Source of the DNA: Asticcacaulis sp.
GTDB lineage: Bacteria > Pseudomonadota > Alphaproteobacteria > Caulobacterales > Caulobacteraceae
DNA length: 64,000 bases
Assembly (NCBI RefSeq): GCF_027484505.1
Contig: NZ_JAIXSV010000118.1
Span: 27,680-91,679 of the forward strand
Reading direction: 5' to 3'
Under the pieces are notes generated by a model. It ran no database searches. It saw only the letters and a list, made by a program, of their open reading frames with translations, and was not told where the DNA came from. The position numbers and the translations under genes are program-made. Shown here one piece after another: positions 56,854 through 64,000 of this stretch (position 1 is its first letter; every line of letters starts with the position of its first letter).

Positions 56854-58359
56854 ATGACCGTTCTTCTGCCTCGCACCGACCTTGTCCCCAACACATTTGA
56901 ATTTGAAACAGAGGCCTTTGTCAAAACGACGGGTTTCCGCGAATATGACGCCCGCTGGGTGTTCGGTAAGGAGATCAACCTGCTGGGTATTCAGGCCCTC
57001 GGTCTGGGGCTCGGCAGCTATATCCACGAACGCGGAGTCAAGCCGCGCATCGTGGTGGGTCACGACTATCGCTCCTATTCCATCAACATCAAGAACGCTC
57101 TGATCATCGGCCTCATTCAGGCCGGTTGCGAAGTGCTGGATATCGGCCTGTGCCTTTCGCCGATCGCCTATTTTGCGCAGTTCGACCTTGATGCGCCCTG
57201 CGTGGCCATGGTCACGGCCTCGCACAACGAAAACGGCTGGACCGGCGTCAAAATGGGTTGTCAGGCCCCGCTGACCTTCGGACCAGATGAAATGGGCCGC
57301 CTGAAGGAAATCATCATGGCGGGCGCAGGCGTTGAACGTCCTGGCGGCTCACTCAAGCTGGTTCAGGGCGTACAGGAGCGTTATCTCGCCGACGTCGCCT
57401 CGAAGGCCCAGTTGAAGCGCAAGCTTAAGGTTATCTGCGCCTGTGGTAACGGTACGGCTGGCGCGTTCGCGCCGCAGGCTCTGCGCGCCATGGGGGCCGA
57501 GGTGATCGAAATGGACACCGTCCTCGATAACACCTTCCCGAAATATAATCCGAACCCGGAAGACCATCACATGCTGATGGAAATGGCCAAGGCCGTTAAA
57601 GAATACGGTGCCGATCTGGCGCTGGGCTTCGACGGCGACGGCGACCGTTGCGGCGTAGTCGATGACACGGGTGAAGAAATCTTCGCCGACAAGATCGGCC
57701 TGATGCTTGCGCGTGACCTGTCGGCCCTGCACAAGGACGCGACCTTTGTTGTCGATGTGAAATCGACCGGCCTCTACAAGACCGATGAGGTGCTGAAGGC
57801 CAACGGGGCGCAGACCGTTTATTGGAAGACGGGCCACTCCTATATCAAGCGTAAGACGTCGGAACTGAAGGCGCTGGCGGGCTTTGAAAAGTCCGGGCAC
57901 TTCTTCTTCAACAGCCCGATTGGTCTGGGTTACGACGACGGTATTGTCGCCGCGGCTGCCGTTTTGGCCATGCTCGAACGAAATCCGGGTAAATCTCTGA
58001 GCGAACTCAAGACGGCCCTGCCAGTCGCGTACACATCGCTGACCATGTCGCCGCATTGCGGAGACGAGGTGAAGTATCAGGTCCTCGAAAAGATCGTGCA
58101 GGAATATGTCGATCTGTACGCCAAGGGCGGCGAAATCCTCGGCCGCAAAATCGTCGAGGTCATCACAGTGAATGGCGCTCGCGTGCACCTTGAAGACGGC
58201 TCGTGGGTGCTTGTGCGCGCCTCATCCAATAAGCCGGAACTAGTCGTCGTGGTGGAAAGCCTGACGTCTGCTGACGATATGCGCGACCTGTTCCGCAAGG
58301 AAGTCAAGCCCCGTTTGGCTGCTCATCCGGAAGTCGGCAGCTATAATCAGGAAATCTAG
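56854..58359 (+). CDS. Phosphomannomutase/phosphoglucomutase
   Basis: 501 residues, alpha-D-phosphohexomutase family. The phosphoserine loop is MVTASHNENGWTGVKMG, the metal loop is GFDGDGDRCGVVDD, the sugar-binding loop is FEKSGHFFF and the C-terminal phosphate loop is RASSNKPELVVVVES. AlgC-type enzymes act on both glucose and mannose phosphates, so this one could feed galU, rfbA and manC. Its TAG stop is part of the CTAG target site of the IS element that follows directly. Confidence 0.93.
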   Translation: MTVLLPRTDLVPNTFEFETEAFVKTTGFREYDARWVFGKEINLLGIQALGLGLGSYIHERGVKPRIVVGHDYRSYSINIKNALIIGLIQAGCEVLDIGLCLSPIAYFAQFDLDAPCVAMVTASHNENGWTGVKMGCQAPLTFGPDEMGRLKEIIMAGAGVERPGGSLKLVQGVQERYLADVASKAQLKRKLKVICACGNGTAGAFAPQALRAMGAEVIEMDTVLDNTFPKYNPNPEDHHMLMEMAKAVKEYGADLALGFDGDGDRCGVVDDTGEEIFADKIGLMLARDLSALHKDATFVVDVKSTGLYKTDEVLKANGAQTVYWKTGHSYIKRKTSELKALAGFEKSGHFFFNSPIGLGYDDGIVAAAAVLAMLERNPGKSLSELKTALPVAYTSLTMSPHCGDEVKYQVLEKIVQEYVDLYAKGGEILGRKIVEVITVNGARVHLEDGSWVLVRASSNKPELVVVVESLTSADDMRDLFRKEVKPRLAAHPEVGSYNQEI

Positions 58360-59205
58360 GCTCAGGACTCATTGATCAGAGCCAGAAGATGACGGTAGCG
58401 GCGATGAGTATGGCAGAGAAGAAGGTGTGGGCACAGCGGTCGTAGCGAGTGTGTACGCGCCGCCAGTCTTTGAGCTTGGCGAACATGTTCTCGACCTTAT
58501 GGCGTTGTTTATAGAGTATTTTGTTATGCTCGATCTGGATTTTCCGATGACGCTTTGACGGGATGCAGGGACTTATGCCCTTATCCTTCAAAGCGTTACG
58601 GAACCAGTTGGCGTCATATCCCCGATCGCCCAGCAAAGTTCTTGCTTTGGGCAGTGTATCCAATAGCAAAGCCGCGCCCTTGAAGTCGCTGACCTGTCCG
58701 GCGGTCAGCAACAGGCGTATGGGCCTGCCATGCTGATCGGTAACCGCATGAAGTTTGGAGTTCAGGCCGCCTTTGGTGCGTCCGAGAAGGCGGGGAAATC
58801 CCCTTTTTTTAGCAGACTGGCTGCGGTGCGGTGGGCTTTGAGATGCGTGGCGTCGATAATCAGTTGCTCCGGATCACCGGCCTGCGAGGCCAGAGCGGTG
58901 AAAATCCGATTGAAAACACCCATCCGGCTCCAGCGCATGAAGCGGTTATAAAGCGTCTTGTGCGGACCATAGCCCTTGGGGCATCCTTCCACTGAAGTCC
59001 ATGTTTTATAAAGTAAATAATCCCGCTGACCACGCGCAGATCATCCACGCGAGGAACGCCGTGCGACAACGGAAAATACCGGCGTATCCGATTGAACTGC
59101 ACCTCAGACAGCAAAAACAGGTCATCCATGATCCACCTCCTTCCAAAAGTGAATCACCTCAGACCTCCCTTGGGAATCCTTCCCGTTAATTAATAGGGCC
59201 TGAGC
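58360..59205 (-). mobile_element. IS5-family (IS427-like) insertion sequence with CTAG target duplication
   Basis: 846 bp. Ends are imperfect inverted repeats beginning GCTCAGG (left GCTCAGGACTCATTGATCA; right, reverse complement, GCTCAGGCCCTATTAATTA). CTAG is found directly on both sides (58356-58359 and 59206-59209), consistent with a four-base target duplication. Size and transposase match the IS427 group. Confidence 0.85.
58376..59129 (-). pseudogene. IS427-type transposase, two reading-frame changes
   Basis: The start (ATG at 59129, GGAGG six bases upstream) reads MDDLFLLSEVQFNRIRRYFP and HGLQWKDAP, then needs a shift near 58977 to continue KGYGPHKTLYNRFMRWSRMG; one A seems to be missing there, so this copy is probably inactive. 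The second change is at an A7G4 run near 58810 (LLKKG), where IS427-group elements use programmed frameshifting between orfA and orfB. OrfB reads GRTKGGLNSKLHAV, LLGDRGYDANWFRNAL and RQRHKVENMFAKLKDWRR with DDE-type layout to the stop at 58376. Confidence 0.85.
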
Positions 59206-59305
59206 CTAGCTATTCAACTTGGCGCAGACTCTGTCCGTTATCTTGAGTCGTCAAGGTAACGGACTTCGATTTTAGGAATAAGACAAAAAATCAAGGCAAT
59301 ATCTG

Positions 59306-59977
59306 TCAAAACGACTCTTCTGAAGAGAGCTCATCTCGTCTATCCACGTTGTTAAATCTGCGCACACCATCCGAAAGCAAGAAGCCGTTTCGTAAAAGAT
59401 CTGCCTCCAAGGCTTCAGGGGACGTGAACAAATGGGTTTTGAAGCCGAGATTGTGCGCTGCCTCAATATTTACGGCGGTATCATCGACAAACAGAACCTG
59501 ATCGGGCGTCTGTGCCATTCGATCAAGGGCTATTTCAAAAATTTCCCGGCTGGGTTTGATGACCCCTTCCTGACCCGATACGATGACGTCGGCAAAAAGG
59601 TCGAACACCGGCGACATTGCCCTTACACCGTCCCAGACCTCTAAAGGCATGTTCGTTAGCCCAAACAGCGGAACTTGTTCGGCATTGAGCCGCTCTATCA
59701 GGCCAACCGTCCCTGAAATAGGTGGGGCGAACATTTCTAAAAACCGATCTCCCCACGCAACGATATGCGCCTGATGCTCTGGATAGTTAGACATAAGCTC
59801 TATCCGGTTGTCGGCGAATGTGATGCCAGCGTCATGCCGCTCGTGCCAGGGTCGGGTAATAACGGCATTAAGAAAGTGATCGCGTTCCGATGGTTCGGCA
59901 ATCAGATGATTAAAAAGGTTGTGCGGATCCCATGGTATAATGACATTCGCTACGTCGAACAGGACTGCTTTTACCAT
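59306..59977 (-). CDS. HAD-superfamily hydrolase
   Basis: 223 residues from the ATG at 59977, which has GGAGG five bases upstream. Motif I is AVLFDVANVIIPWD, with Ala where the second Asp of DxD would be, as in the FDxGNV subgroup of HAD phosphatases; motif II is FGLTNMPLEVW, motif III VIKPSREIF and motif IV VLFVDDTAVNIEAA. This pattern is close to YihX/epoxide-hydrolase-N-terminal-type HAD enzymes; the substrate is unknown. It follows the IS element by about 100 bases. Confidence 0.85.
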   Translation of the reverse strand: MVKAVLFDVANVIIPWDPHNLFNHLIAEPSERDHFLNAVITRPWHERHDAGITFADNRIELMSNYPEHQAHIVAWGDRFLEMFAPPISGTVGLIERLNAEQVPLFGLTNMPLEVWDGVRAMSPVFDLFADVIVSGQEGVIKPSREIFEIALDRMAQTPDQVLFVDDTAVNIEAAHNLGFKTHLFTSPEALEADLLRNGFLLSDGVRRFNNVDRRDELSSEESF

Positions 59978-60238
59978 ATCAACCTCCGATGCCACATATT
60001 CCCACAAATGCTGCATTTGCGTAAAGACTAAGTTGCAGGGTGGGGTTGCAAATGTCGCTTAATTCTTGACCTCCAGATGCGAGGAAGAGATCAGCCCCGC
60101 GTTAACATATGTGGTGGGGGGCTATGGCTACGGCCCAGTTCCCAACGGGCTTCTAACCCACGGGGGATACGGCCTGCCCCGCGCTGCCAGAGTCTAACTT
60201 ATCACAGGCCGCGTTCACGAACTTACAAAGGGGGGAGG

Positions 60239-60532
60239 TTAGGTCGCTCGCCTCCGCCATTGCCCCTGCCGCGCGCCACTTTTAGGCCCTCGGCTGACCG
60301 CTCCCCAGAGCAGGTCTTCGAGGTCAGGTTCCAGCGCGGTATCGTCGAAGGTCCCTACGAGGGCGTCCATAATCTCGAGAACGGCACCTTCGACCTGATG
60401 GTCTTCCGGCAAAGGACGTGGGTCAGGTTCTTCAAGGCTTGGGCGATAACCGTAAAGCTCCAGCTCGGTCAGATAGTGGTCGGTGGATGACGCGGCACGG
60501 GCGGGTTCGAATTCCGGGTATTGATGGGACAT
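60239..60532 (-). CDS. Small acidic protein of unknown function
   Basis: 97 residues from the ATG at 60532 (GGAG seven bases upstream); the frame reaches 60577 without support. Sequence marks: MSHQYPEFEPARAASSTDHY, LTELELYGYRPSLEEPDPR and EIMDALVGTFDDTALEPDLE, with a basic tail. It is strongly acidic in the middle and has no membrane segment. Proteins of this look occur in accessory regions of alphaproteobacteria, but no function is known to me. Confidence 0.6.
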   Translation of the reverse strand: MSHQYPEFEPARAASSTDHYLTELELYGYRPSLEEPDPRPLPEDHQVEGAVLEIMDALVGTFDDTALEPDLEDLLWGAVSRGPKSGARQGQWRRRAT

Positions 60533-60917
60533 GGCGTGGCTCCTTCGCTGTTGAGACCGCGCCGTCGCGGCCTTCAAGGCGAGGGCAAATCAGCCTTCGG
60601 CCGCAAGCACCGGCGCGCGCGTCGGCGAGCAACGCCAAGAGGCCTTTGGCCTTGCGGCGGCCGAAGGCTGATTTACCTCGACCTCTGAAGAAGGCCGTGG
60701 CGCGGGCCCCGAAGAGCCAGCCTGGCCGAAGAACACGATATGGGACCGATGGACGGGTCAGGGCCCCTCGACAATCTGCAGCTCGGATACCACCTCAATC
60801 AAGCGGGTGAACGGCCAGACCAGTTCTCCGGCTCGATAATAACTGGCTCGCGATGACGGATTTCAGCCATCCGGGTGCCGGGTTAGCCACACTTGAGCTT
60901 AATCCTCAGGACTGGAC
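60533..60917. other. Gap with inverted repeat and possible gene debris
   Basis: About 385 bases without a supported gene. A perfect 18-bp inverted repeat is described separately. On the minus strand a 23-codon frame at 60799-60870 starts MAEIRHREPVIIEPENW and then breaks; in the next frame GELVWPFTRLIEVVSELQI follows. This looks like debris of a gene but no family can be assigned. Confidence 0.35.
60587..60674. repeat. Perfect 18-bp inverted repeat
   Basis: AAATCAGCCTTCGGCCGC at 60587-60604 and its exact complement at 60657-60674, with 52 bases between. No T run follows on either side, so it is not a typical terminator. Confidence 0.7.
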
Positions 60918-60960
60918 GACACCTTGTAAAGTGTCAGAAAATTTAATATATATCTGACAC
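60918..60960 (+). promoter_or_regulatory. Probable AbiEi operator/promoter
   Basis: Three GACAC/GTGTC half sites: GACAC at 60918-60922, GTGTCAGA at 60931-60938 and TCTGACAC at 60953-60960. The last two form an exact 8-bp palindrome around an A/T-rich core (TTAATATATA) that could hold a -10 element. It ends 13 bases before the favoured start of the antitoxin gene. AbiEi-type antitoxins autorepress by binding upstream inverted repeats. Confidence 0.6.
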
Positions 60961-60973
60961 TATGGAAGGTCAC

Positions 60974-61570
60974 ATGAACACGCTCGCGGAACAGATTGAA
61001 GCCTTGGCGACAGCCTTGCCGGAGGGAGAAAGCCTTTCTGCGAAGGCGTTGTTGCATCTGGGCACACGCGAAGCCGTGGATCAGGCTCTCTCACGCCTCG
61101 TCAAGCGCAAGAAGCTGATCAGGGCTGCACGAGGCCTCTATGTCTGCCCGGTCACCAGCAGGTTCGGTACGCGTCCGCCCGCCGCCGCAAAGGTTGTGGA
61201 GGCTTTGGCCAGCCAGACCGGTGAAGCGATCGTCGCGAGCGGAGCAGCGGCGGCGAATGCTTTGGGCCTTACGACGCAGGTGCCTGTCAAAGAGGTCTAC
61301 CTGACGTCCGGTCGTGGCCGAACCCTAAAATTGGGGAAGCACCAGGTCGAGCTGCGACACGCGCCAGCCTGGCAAACTGTCCTACCGCAGTCAAAGGCGG
61401 GCCAAGTCGTCCGAGCGTTAACCTGGTTAGGTAAACTTGGTGCTCCGTCTGCCGTTTCCATGTTGCAGCAGAAACTGGCGCCAACCGAAATTCAGGAGCT
61501 TCTCGGCCTACGTCGTCAACTGCCGTCGTGGATGGCGCAAGAAATCAGCCGGATGGCGCCACGTGGCTGA
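60974..61570 (+). CDS. AbiEi-type antitoxin (DUF6088 family)
   Basis: 198 residues from the ATG at 60974, preferred because GGAAGG lies four bases upstream; ATG at 60962 is the alternative. The N-terminal winged-helix part reads LSAKALLHLGTREAVDQALS and LVKRKKLIRAARGLYVCPV; the following SRFGTRPPAAAKVVEALASQ, ASGAAAANALGLTTQVPV and LRHAPAWQTV blocks are typical of DUF6088/AbiEi antitoxins of type IV toxin-antitoxin or abortive-infection pairs. The partner AbiEii gene should follow in overlap, but only its first codons remain. Confidence 0.85.
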   Translation: MNTLAEQIEALATALPEGESLSAKALLHLGTREAVDQALSRLVKRKKLIRAARGLYVCPVTSRFGTRPPAAAKVVEALASQTGEAIVASGAAAANALGLTTQVPVKEVYLTSGRGRTLKLGKHQVELRHAPAWQTVLPQSKAGQVVRALTWLGKLGAPSAVSMLQQKLAPTEIQELLGLRRQLPSWMAQEISRMAPRG

Positions 61571-61613
61571 CGACTATCTCTCCATGTCCGCGGATGAGGT
61601 CCGGGCACGGTGA
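61563..61613 (+). pseudogene. 5' remnant of the AbiEii toxin gene
   Basis: A GTG at 61563 overlaps the antitoxin end and reads VADDYLSMSADEVRAR before a TGA. The opening MADDYL-x-(L/M)S resembles the N-terminus of AbiEii nucleotidyltransferase toxins that normally follow DUF6088 antitoxins. Nothing of the catalytic domain is found downstream. Confidence 0.45.
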
Positions 61614-61894
61614 TTGACCTGAGAGCCTGACCGGGCGCGCCAGGGGCTGCGCATATAGGACTGGTAGAGGTCGGCGGCTTGATCCCGCATAGCTTCGAGC
61701 ACGTCCCGACGGGCGATAAGCGCCCTCCCCGCGACGATGAGACGTTCCAGCTCAACTGCGCGCCCCTCTGAGCCGTCCTGCTCGTCCTGTCGGATTGGCA
61801 GCGTCTGGCGAAGACACACGGCGTAAACGCGCCCTCTCAGAAGCAGATTGCAACCTGCCTTAGCGGAACGGGCTGAGGTGACTATTCGCTTCAT
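61574..61894 (-). CDS. Small basic protein of unknown function
   Basis: 106 residues, Arg/Ala-rich (MKRIVTSARSAKAGCNLLLR, RAVELERLIVAGRALIARRD, YQSYMRSPWRARSG). The start has GGAG six bases upstream within an extended purine stretch, which supports a real gene. Its 3' end runs antisense to the AbiEii remnant. No family recognised. Confidence 0.5.
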   Translation of the reverse strand: MKRIVTSARSAKAGCNLLLRGRVYAVCLRQTLPIRQDEQDGSEGRAVELERLIVAGRALIARRDVLEAMRDQAADLYQSYMRSPWRARSGSQVNHRARTSSADMER

Positions 61895-61979
61895 CGGTCT
61901 CTCCTCTCAGCGGCTGCGGGTTTCCTAAAGTGCCCTTTGCAGATAAGCCATTCCCCTCTGAGATATGGCAGCCTTACCC

Positions 61980-62378
61980 TTACGCCTGCACCTCAGAGTG
62001 GGACTGAGCAGACCAACCGGTAATGCGATCCTTGCGAAACGTGCGTTCTTCCTGACGATTGAGGCAAACGCCTTCGATATAGGCGCCGTGGCTGCGCCAG
62101 TTGGACACCCGGCGCTCGGTAACGACCCCGTCGCGATCGGCATAGGTGAAGGTGGCAAACTCACCCTCTTCGCCTTCAACCCAGCGCGGGTCCGTCGCGG
62201 CGAGGTCGCGATCATGCTCGTCAAGCGTTCGCGCGACCTCCGGGTCGGCCCGCTTGTACTTCGAAGGATTACGCAGAGCCTCCGTCGGCGTCACACCCCG
62301 TCTCATGCCGATCAGATAGGTCAGGGCCGCACCCGCGATAAGCCCTGCCACAAATGCGATCAGTGTCGTTACGGTCAT
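61980..62378 (-). CDS. Membrane-anchored small protein with a WYL-like C-terminal pattern
   Basis: 132 residues from the ATG at 62378, with GGAGG six bases upstream. One N-terminal membrane helix (LIAFVAGLIAGAALTYLIG), then a polar linker and a C-terminal segment (GEFATFTYADRDGVVTERRV, RTFRKDRITGW) that recalls the strand pattern of WYL-type ligand-binding domains. That likeness is weak. Its ATG overlaps the stop of the upstream exported nuclease-fold gene by one base (TGATG), so they are cotranscribed. Confidence 0.55.
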   Translation of the reverse strand: MTVTTLIAFVAGLIAGAALTYLIGMRRGVTPTEALRNPSKYKRADPEVARTLDEHDRDLAATDPRWVEGEEGEFATFTYADRDGVVTERRVSNWRSHGAYIEGVCLNRQEERTFRKDRITGWSAQSHSEVQA

Positions 62379-63433
62379 CACTTGCCTCCCCGAACGAGAT
62401 CAATGGCAATCGGCCAATGGTCGGAGTTGCCAGACCCCGTGCCGGTTTCGGCATTGAACCGGAAAGCCTTGGGACGCATCACCTGATCGCGATCGTCCCA
62501 TTGCAGTTGTTCAGTGTCGGTCAAAACCGTGCGGAAGGTCTTGGGATCAATGGCCCAGTCCTGGCTCGCCCCGCTGGCCTTCTGGGTGATGACGTCGAGA
62601 TAGGACCAGGTCTTTTCACGGCCATAGAACTGGCTGCCGCTACCCCGGCAGGCATTGTCCAGTTGTGTCGGCAAAACCCAGCCAGTGAAGGCGGCGGCAA
62701 GCCCTTTGCGCTCCTCCGGCGCACAGTTGAAATTGAAGTCGCCCGCCGCCAGGATGACGTGGCTCTGCGGCAGTTTGGCGGCCAGGGCCGCTATCGTCTG
62801 TGCGGCGATTTCCCGGCACACGCGCGGATTGCCGCCTGAGGGCAGATGCCCGCCAAAGATGGTCAGCGTCTTGCCGTCCGGTAGAGCGAGATCGACCTGC
62901 AGAAGGTCGCGGGTCGTACCGGCAGAGCCATCGCGGCTCTTGCAGTCAGAGGCGCTGGTCAGATCCACCGGGAAGGACTTCGGCGTAAAGCCACTGGCCA
63001 AAGGCAGTTTGGACAGAAGGGCGACCTTGATCCCCCGCTGATCGGGCTTGGGGGCCGGACGGTTAGGATCGGCGTCCAGAAGCACCGCCGTCACATAGTC
63101 AGCACCGGCATTATTCAGTGTGCCTTTGATCGCCTCGAGGCTCGCCTGGCTTTCCACCTCTGTCAGAACGAGGACATCGGGCCCCCGCCCGAAGTCAAAG
63201 CGCTGGATGACGCGGGCGACGTTTGCAGCCTTGGCCGATACCCAGGCCGGCGTATTGATGACTTCGTTGCTCGAGCCATTGGGCATTCTGGGGTCGTCTT
63301 CGGCGTCGAAGAAGTTTTCGACATTATAGGTCATGACGGTCAGGCGCGGTGCGGCCTCCTGCGCGGCAGCGCCGCCCGCAACGACAAGGCTCAACAGGCC
63401 ACTCACCAGCCAGGGGGAAGTTTTCAGGGTCAT
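62378..63433 (-). CDS. Exported endonuclease/exonuclease/phosphatase-family protein
   Basis: 351 residues from the ATG at 63433 (GGAG six bases upstream; the ATG at 63445 includes that site). A signal peptide is likely (SGLLSLVVAGGAAAQEA, cleavage after AAA/AQ). DNase-I-like fold motifs: TVMTYNVENFFD, VLVLTEVESQ, IFGGHLPSGGN, LAAGDFNFNCAPEE and the C-terminal NSDHWPIAID with the catalytic Asp-His. Substrate could be nucleic acid, a phosphoester or a lipid; it acts outside the cytoplasm. Coupled to the small membrane protein gene. Confidence 0.88.
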   Translation of the reverse strand: MTLKTSPWLVSGLLSLVVAGGAAAQEAAPRLTVMTYNVENFFDAEDDPRMPNGSSNEVINTPAWVSAKAANVARVIQRFDFGRGPDVLVLTEVESQASLEAIKGTLNNAGADYVTAVLLDADPNRPAPKPDQRGIKVALLSKLPLASGFTPKSFPVDLTSASDCKSRDGSAGTTRDLLQVDLALPDGKTLTIFGGHLPSGGNPRVCREIAAQTIAALAAKLPQSHVILAAGDFNFNCAPEERKGLAAAFTGWVLPTQLDNACRGSGSQFYGREKTWSYLDVITQKASGASQDWAIDPKTFRTVLTDTEQLQWDDRDQVMRPKAFRFNAETGTGSGNSDHWPIAIDLVRGGK

Positions 63434-63502
63434 GACGGGCTCCATTGATGTTGGCTCATTTACCGGCAGGATTTCGATACCGTCCAGCGGTTTTCAGGTC
63501 CG

Positions 63503-63865
63503 CTAACCCGAAACGGCAGAGACTTGCGCCGCTTCGAGCGTCGCCATGGCCTCAACAAAGCTCAGGCCCACACCGGCCTGCGGCAGATCAAACGTCACAC
63601 CGTCAAAATCGCGATAAACCCATTTGTCATCGCGCAGCATGCGCAGGGTCGCGCCATCGCGCGAGACGTCCTTTTGATCGACCTTGGTCATGGCCCGCGT
63701 CTCCCAGTCGGTGATCAGCTTTTCGATGCGTCGCTGCATGGAGGTCAGGGTACCGAGCGCACAGGCGCGGCCTTTGACAAGCGGTTGCGGCAGGTCGCTC
63801 AGGGTGGCGATCATTGCGGCCAGGCGGTCATGATAGAGGCGCAAGCCTTCGGGGTTGAGGCTCAT
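63503..63865 (-). CDS. Hypothetical protein
   Basis: 120 residues from the ATG at 63865 (GGA-rich site upstream; longer frame to 63886 possible). N-terminal half is helical (LNPEGLRLYHDRLAAMIATL, MQRRIEKLITDWETRAM), C-terminal half more polar (DKWVYRDFDGVTFDLPQAG). No membrane helix and no family recognised. It is divergent from the SRAP gene at the window edge. Confidence 0.6.
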   Translation of the reverse strand: MSLNPEGLRLYHDRLAAMIATLSDLPQPLVKGRACALGTLTSMQRRIEKLITDWETRAMTKVDQKDVSRDGATLRMLRDDKWVYRDFDGVTFDLPQAGVGLSFVEAMATLEAAQVSAVSG

Positions 63866-63973
63866 ATCGGCTTTCCGGTCGGTCAATGAGAGCGGTGAGG
63901 TGCCACGCCGGCAAAGCCCTTGGCAAGGTGCAGATATTGGGTTTCACTCAATGGCCCACAGGAAGAACGACCG

Positions 63974-64000
63974 ATGTGTAATCTCTACTCTATGACCAGC
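63974..64000 (+). CDS. SRAP (YedK/HMCES) family protein, 5' end only
   Basis: Nine codons, MCNLYSMTS, cut by the window edge. The Met-Cys start followed by a N/G-x-Y-S pattern is the signature of SOS-response-associated peptidase proteins, in which Cys2 forms a covalent link to abasic sites in single-stranded DNA. AGGA lies ten bases upstream. Confidence 0.7.

Noticed and set aside
60501..60520. GGTTCGAATTCC-like T-loop suggesting a tRNA
   Set aside because: The flanking bases do not form a T stem or acceptor stem, and the stretch lies within a likely coding gene.

Overview
The window looks like chromosomal DNA of an alphaproteobacterium, most likely a member of the Caulobacteraceae such as Asticcacaulis. 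That is an inference from protein character, moderately high GC in the housekeeping genes and the IS5/IS427-type insertion sequence; no rRNA or marker gene is present to settle it. No tRNA, rRNA or CRISPR array was seen.

Layout. 0-8.6 kb is mostly housekeeping: an ExoD-like membrane protein, biotin synthase, UDP-glucose 6-dehydrogenase, a radical-SAM/DUF4130 DNA-metabolism pair preceded by a 31-residue membrane peptide, an exported M3 peptidase and glutamate racemase. 8.6-42.3 kb is a large surface-polysaccharide island. Its core is a long minus-strand run (35.1 down to 10.0 kb) holding a KpsM/KpsT-like ABC exporter, a coiled-coil protein, several glycosyltransferases, two large paralogous proteins with GT61-like motifs, WcbI and GSCFA proteins, the GDP-fucose genes (manC, gmd, fcl) and a three-gene oxidoreductase/epimerase/isomerase unit. 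It is followed on the plus strand by the dTDP-rhamnose genes (rfbC, B, D, A), an A/T-rich AlgX-like gene and a GT4 gene. 42.3-47.8 kb carries CMP-Kdo genes (kdsA, kdsB, kdsD) and sulfate activation genes (cysD, cysNC). 47.9-54.3 kb holds an orphan mobilization-type ribbon-helix-helix protein, cysQ, an AGE-family isomerase, a two-gene MotA/MotB-like (ZorAB-like) ion-channel pair, a threonine dehydratase-like enzyme and thymidine kinase. 54.5-59.2 kb contains a decayed IS5-type transposase and a relaxase tail, then galU and a phosphohexomutase gene, then an 846-bp IS element sitting exactly on the stop codon of the mutase. 59.3-64 kb is accessory DNA: a HAD hydrolase, an AbiEi-type antitoxin with its operator but only the first codons of its toxin, small unknown genes, an exported nuclease-fold protein, and the start of an SRAP (YedK/HMCES) gene at the edge.

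How it works together. galU and ugd would give UDP-glucose and UDP-glucuronate; the mutase, manC, gmd and fcl would give GDP-mannose and GDP-L-fucose (the AGE-family protein is a candidate isomerase feeding it); rfbABCD would give dTDP-L-rhamnose; kdsD/A/B would give CMP-Kdo. The glycosyltransferases would assemble a heteropolysaccharide, WcbI and the AlgX-like protein may acylate it, and the ABC transporter would export the finished chain. No Wzx/Wzy, KpsC/S or outer-membrane export gene is in the window, so the locus is incomplete here.

Most interesting leads: the ZorAB-like pair without nearby effectors, the two paralogous GT61-like proteins, the coiled-coil protein with a degenerate sulfotransferase-like head beside the exporter (possible chain-length ruler), the radical-SAM DNA-repair pair with a newly noticed micro-protein, and the orphan AbiEi antitoxin.
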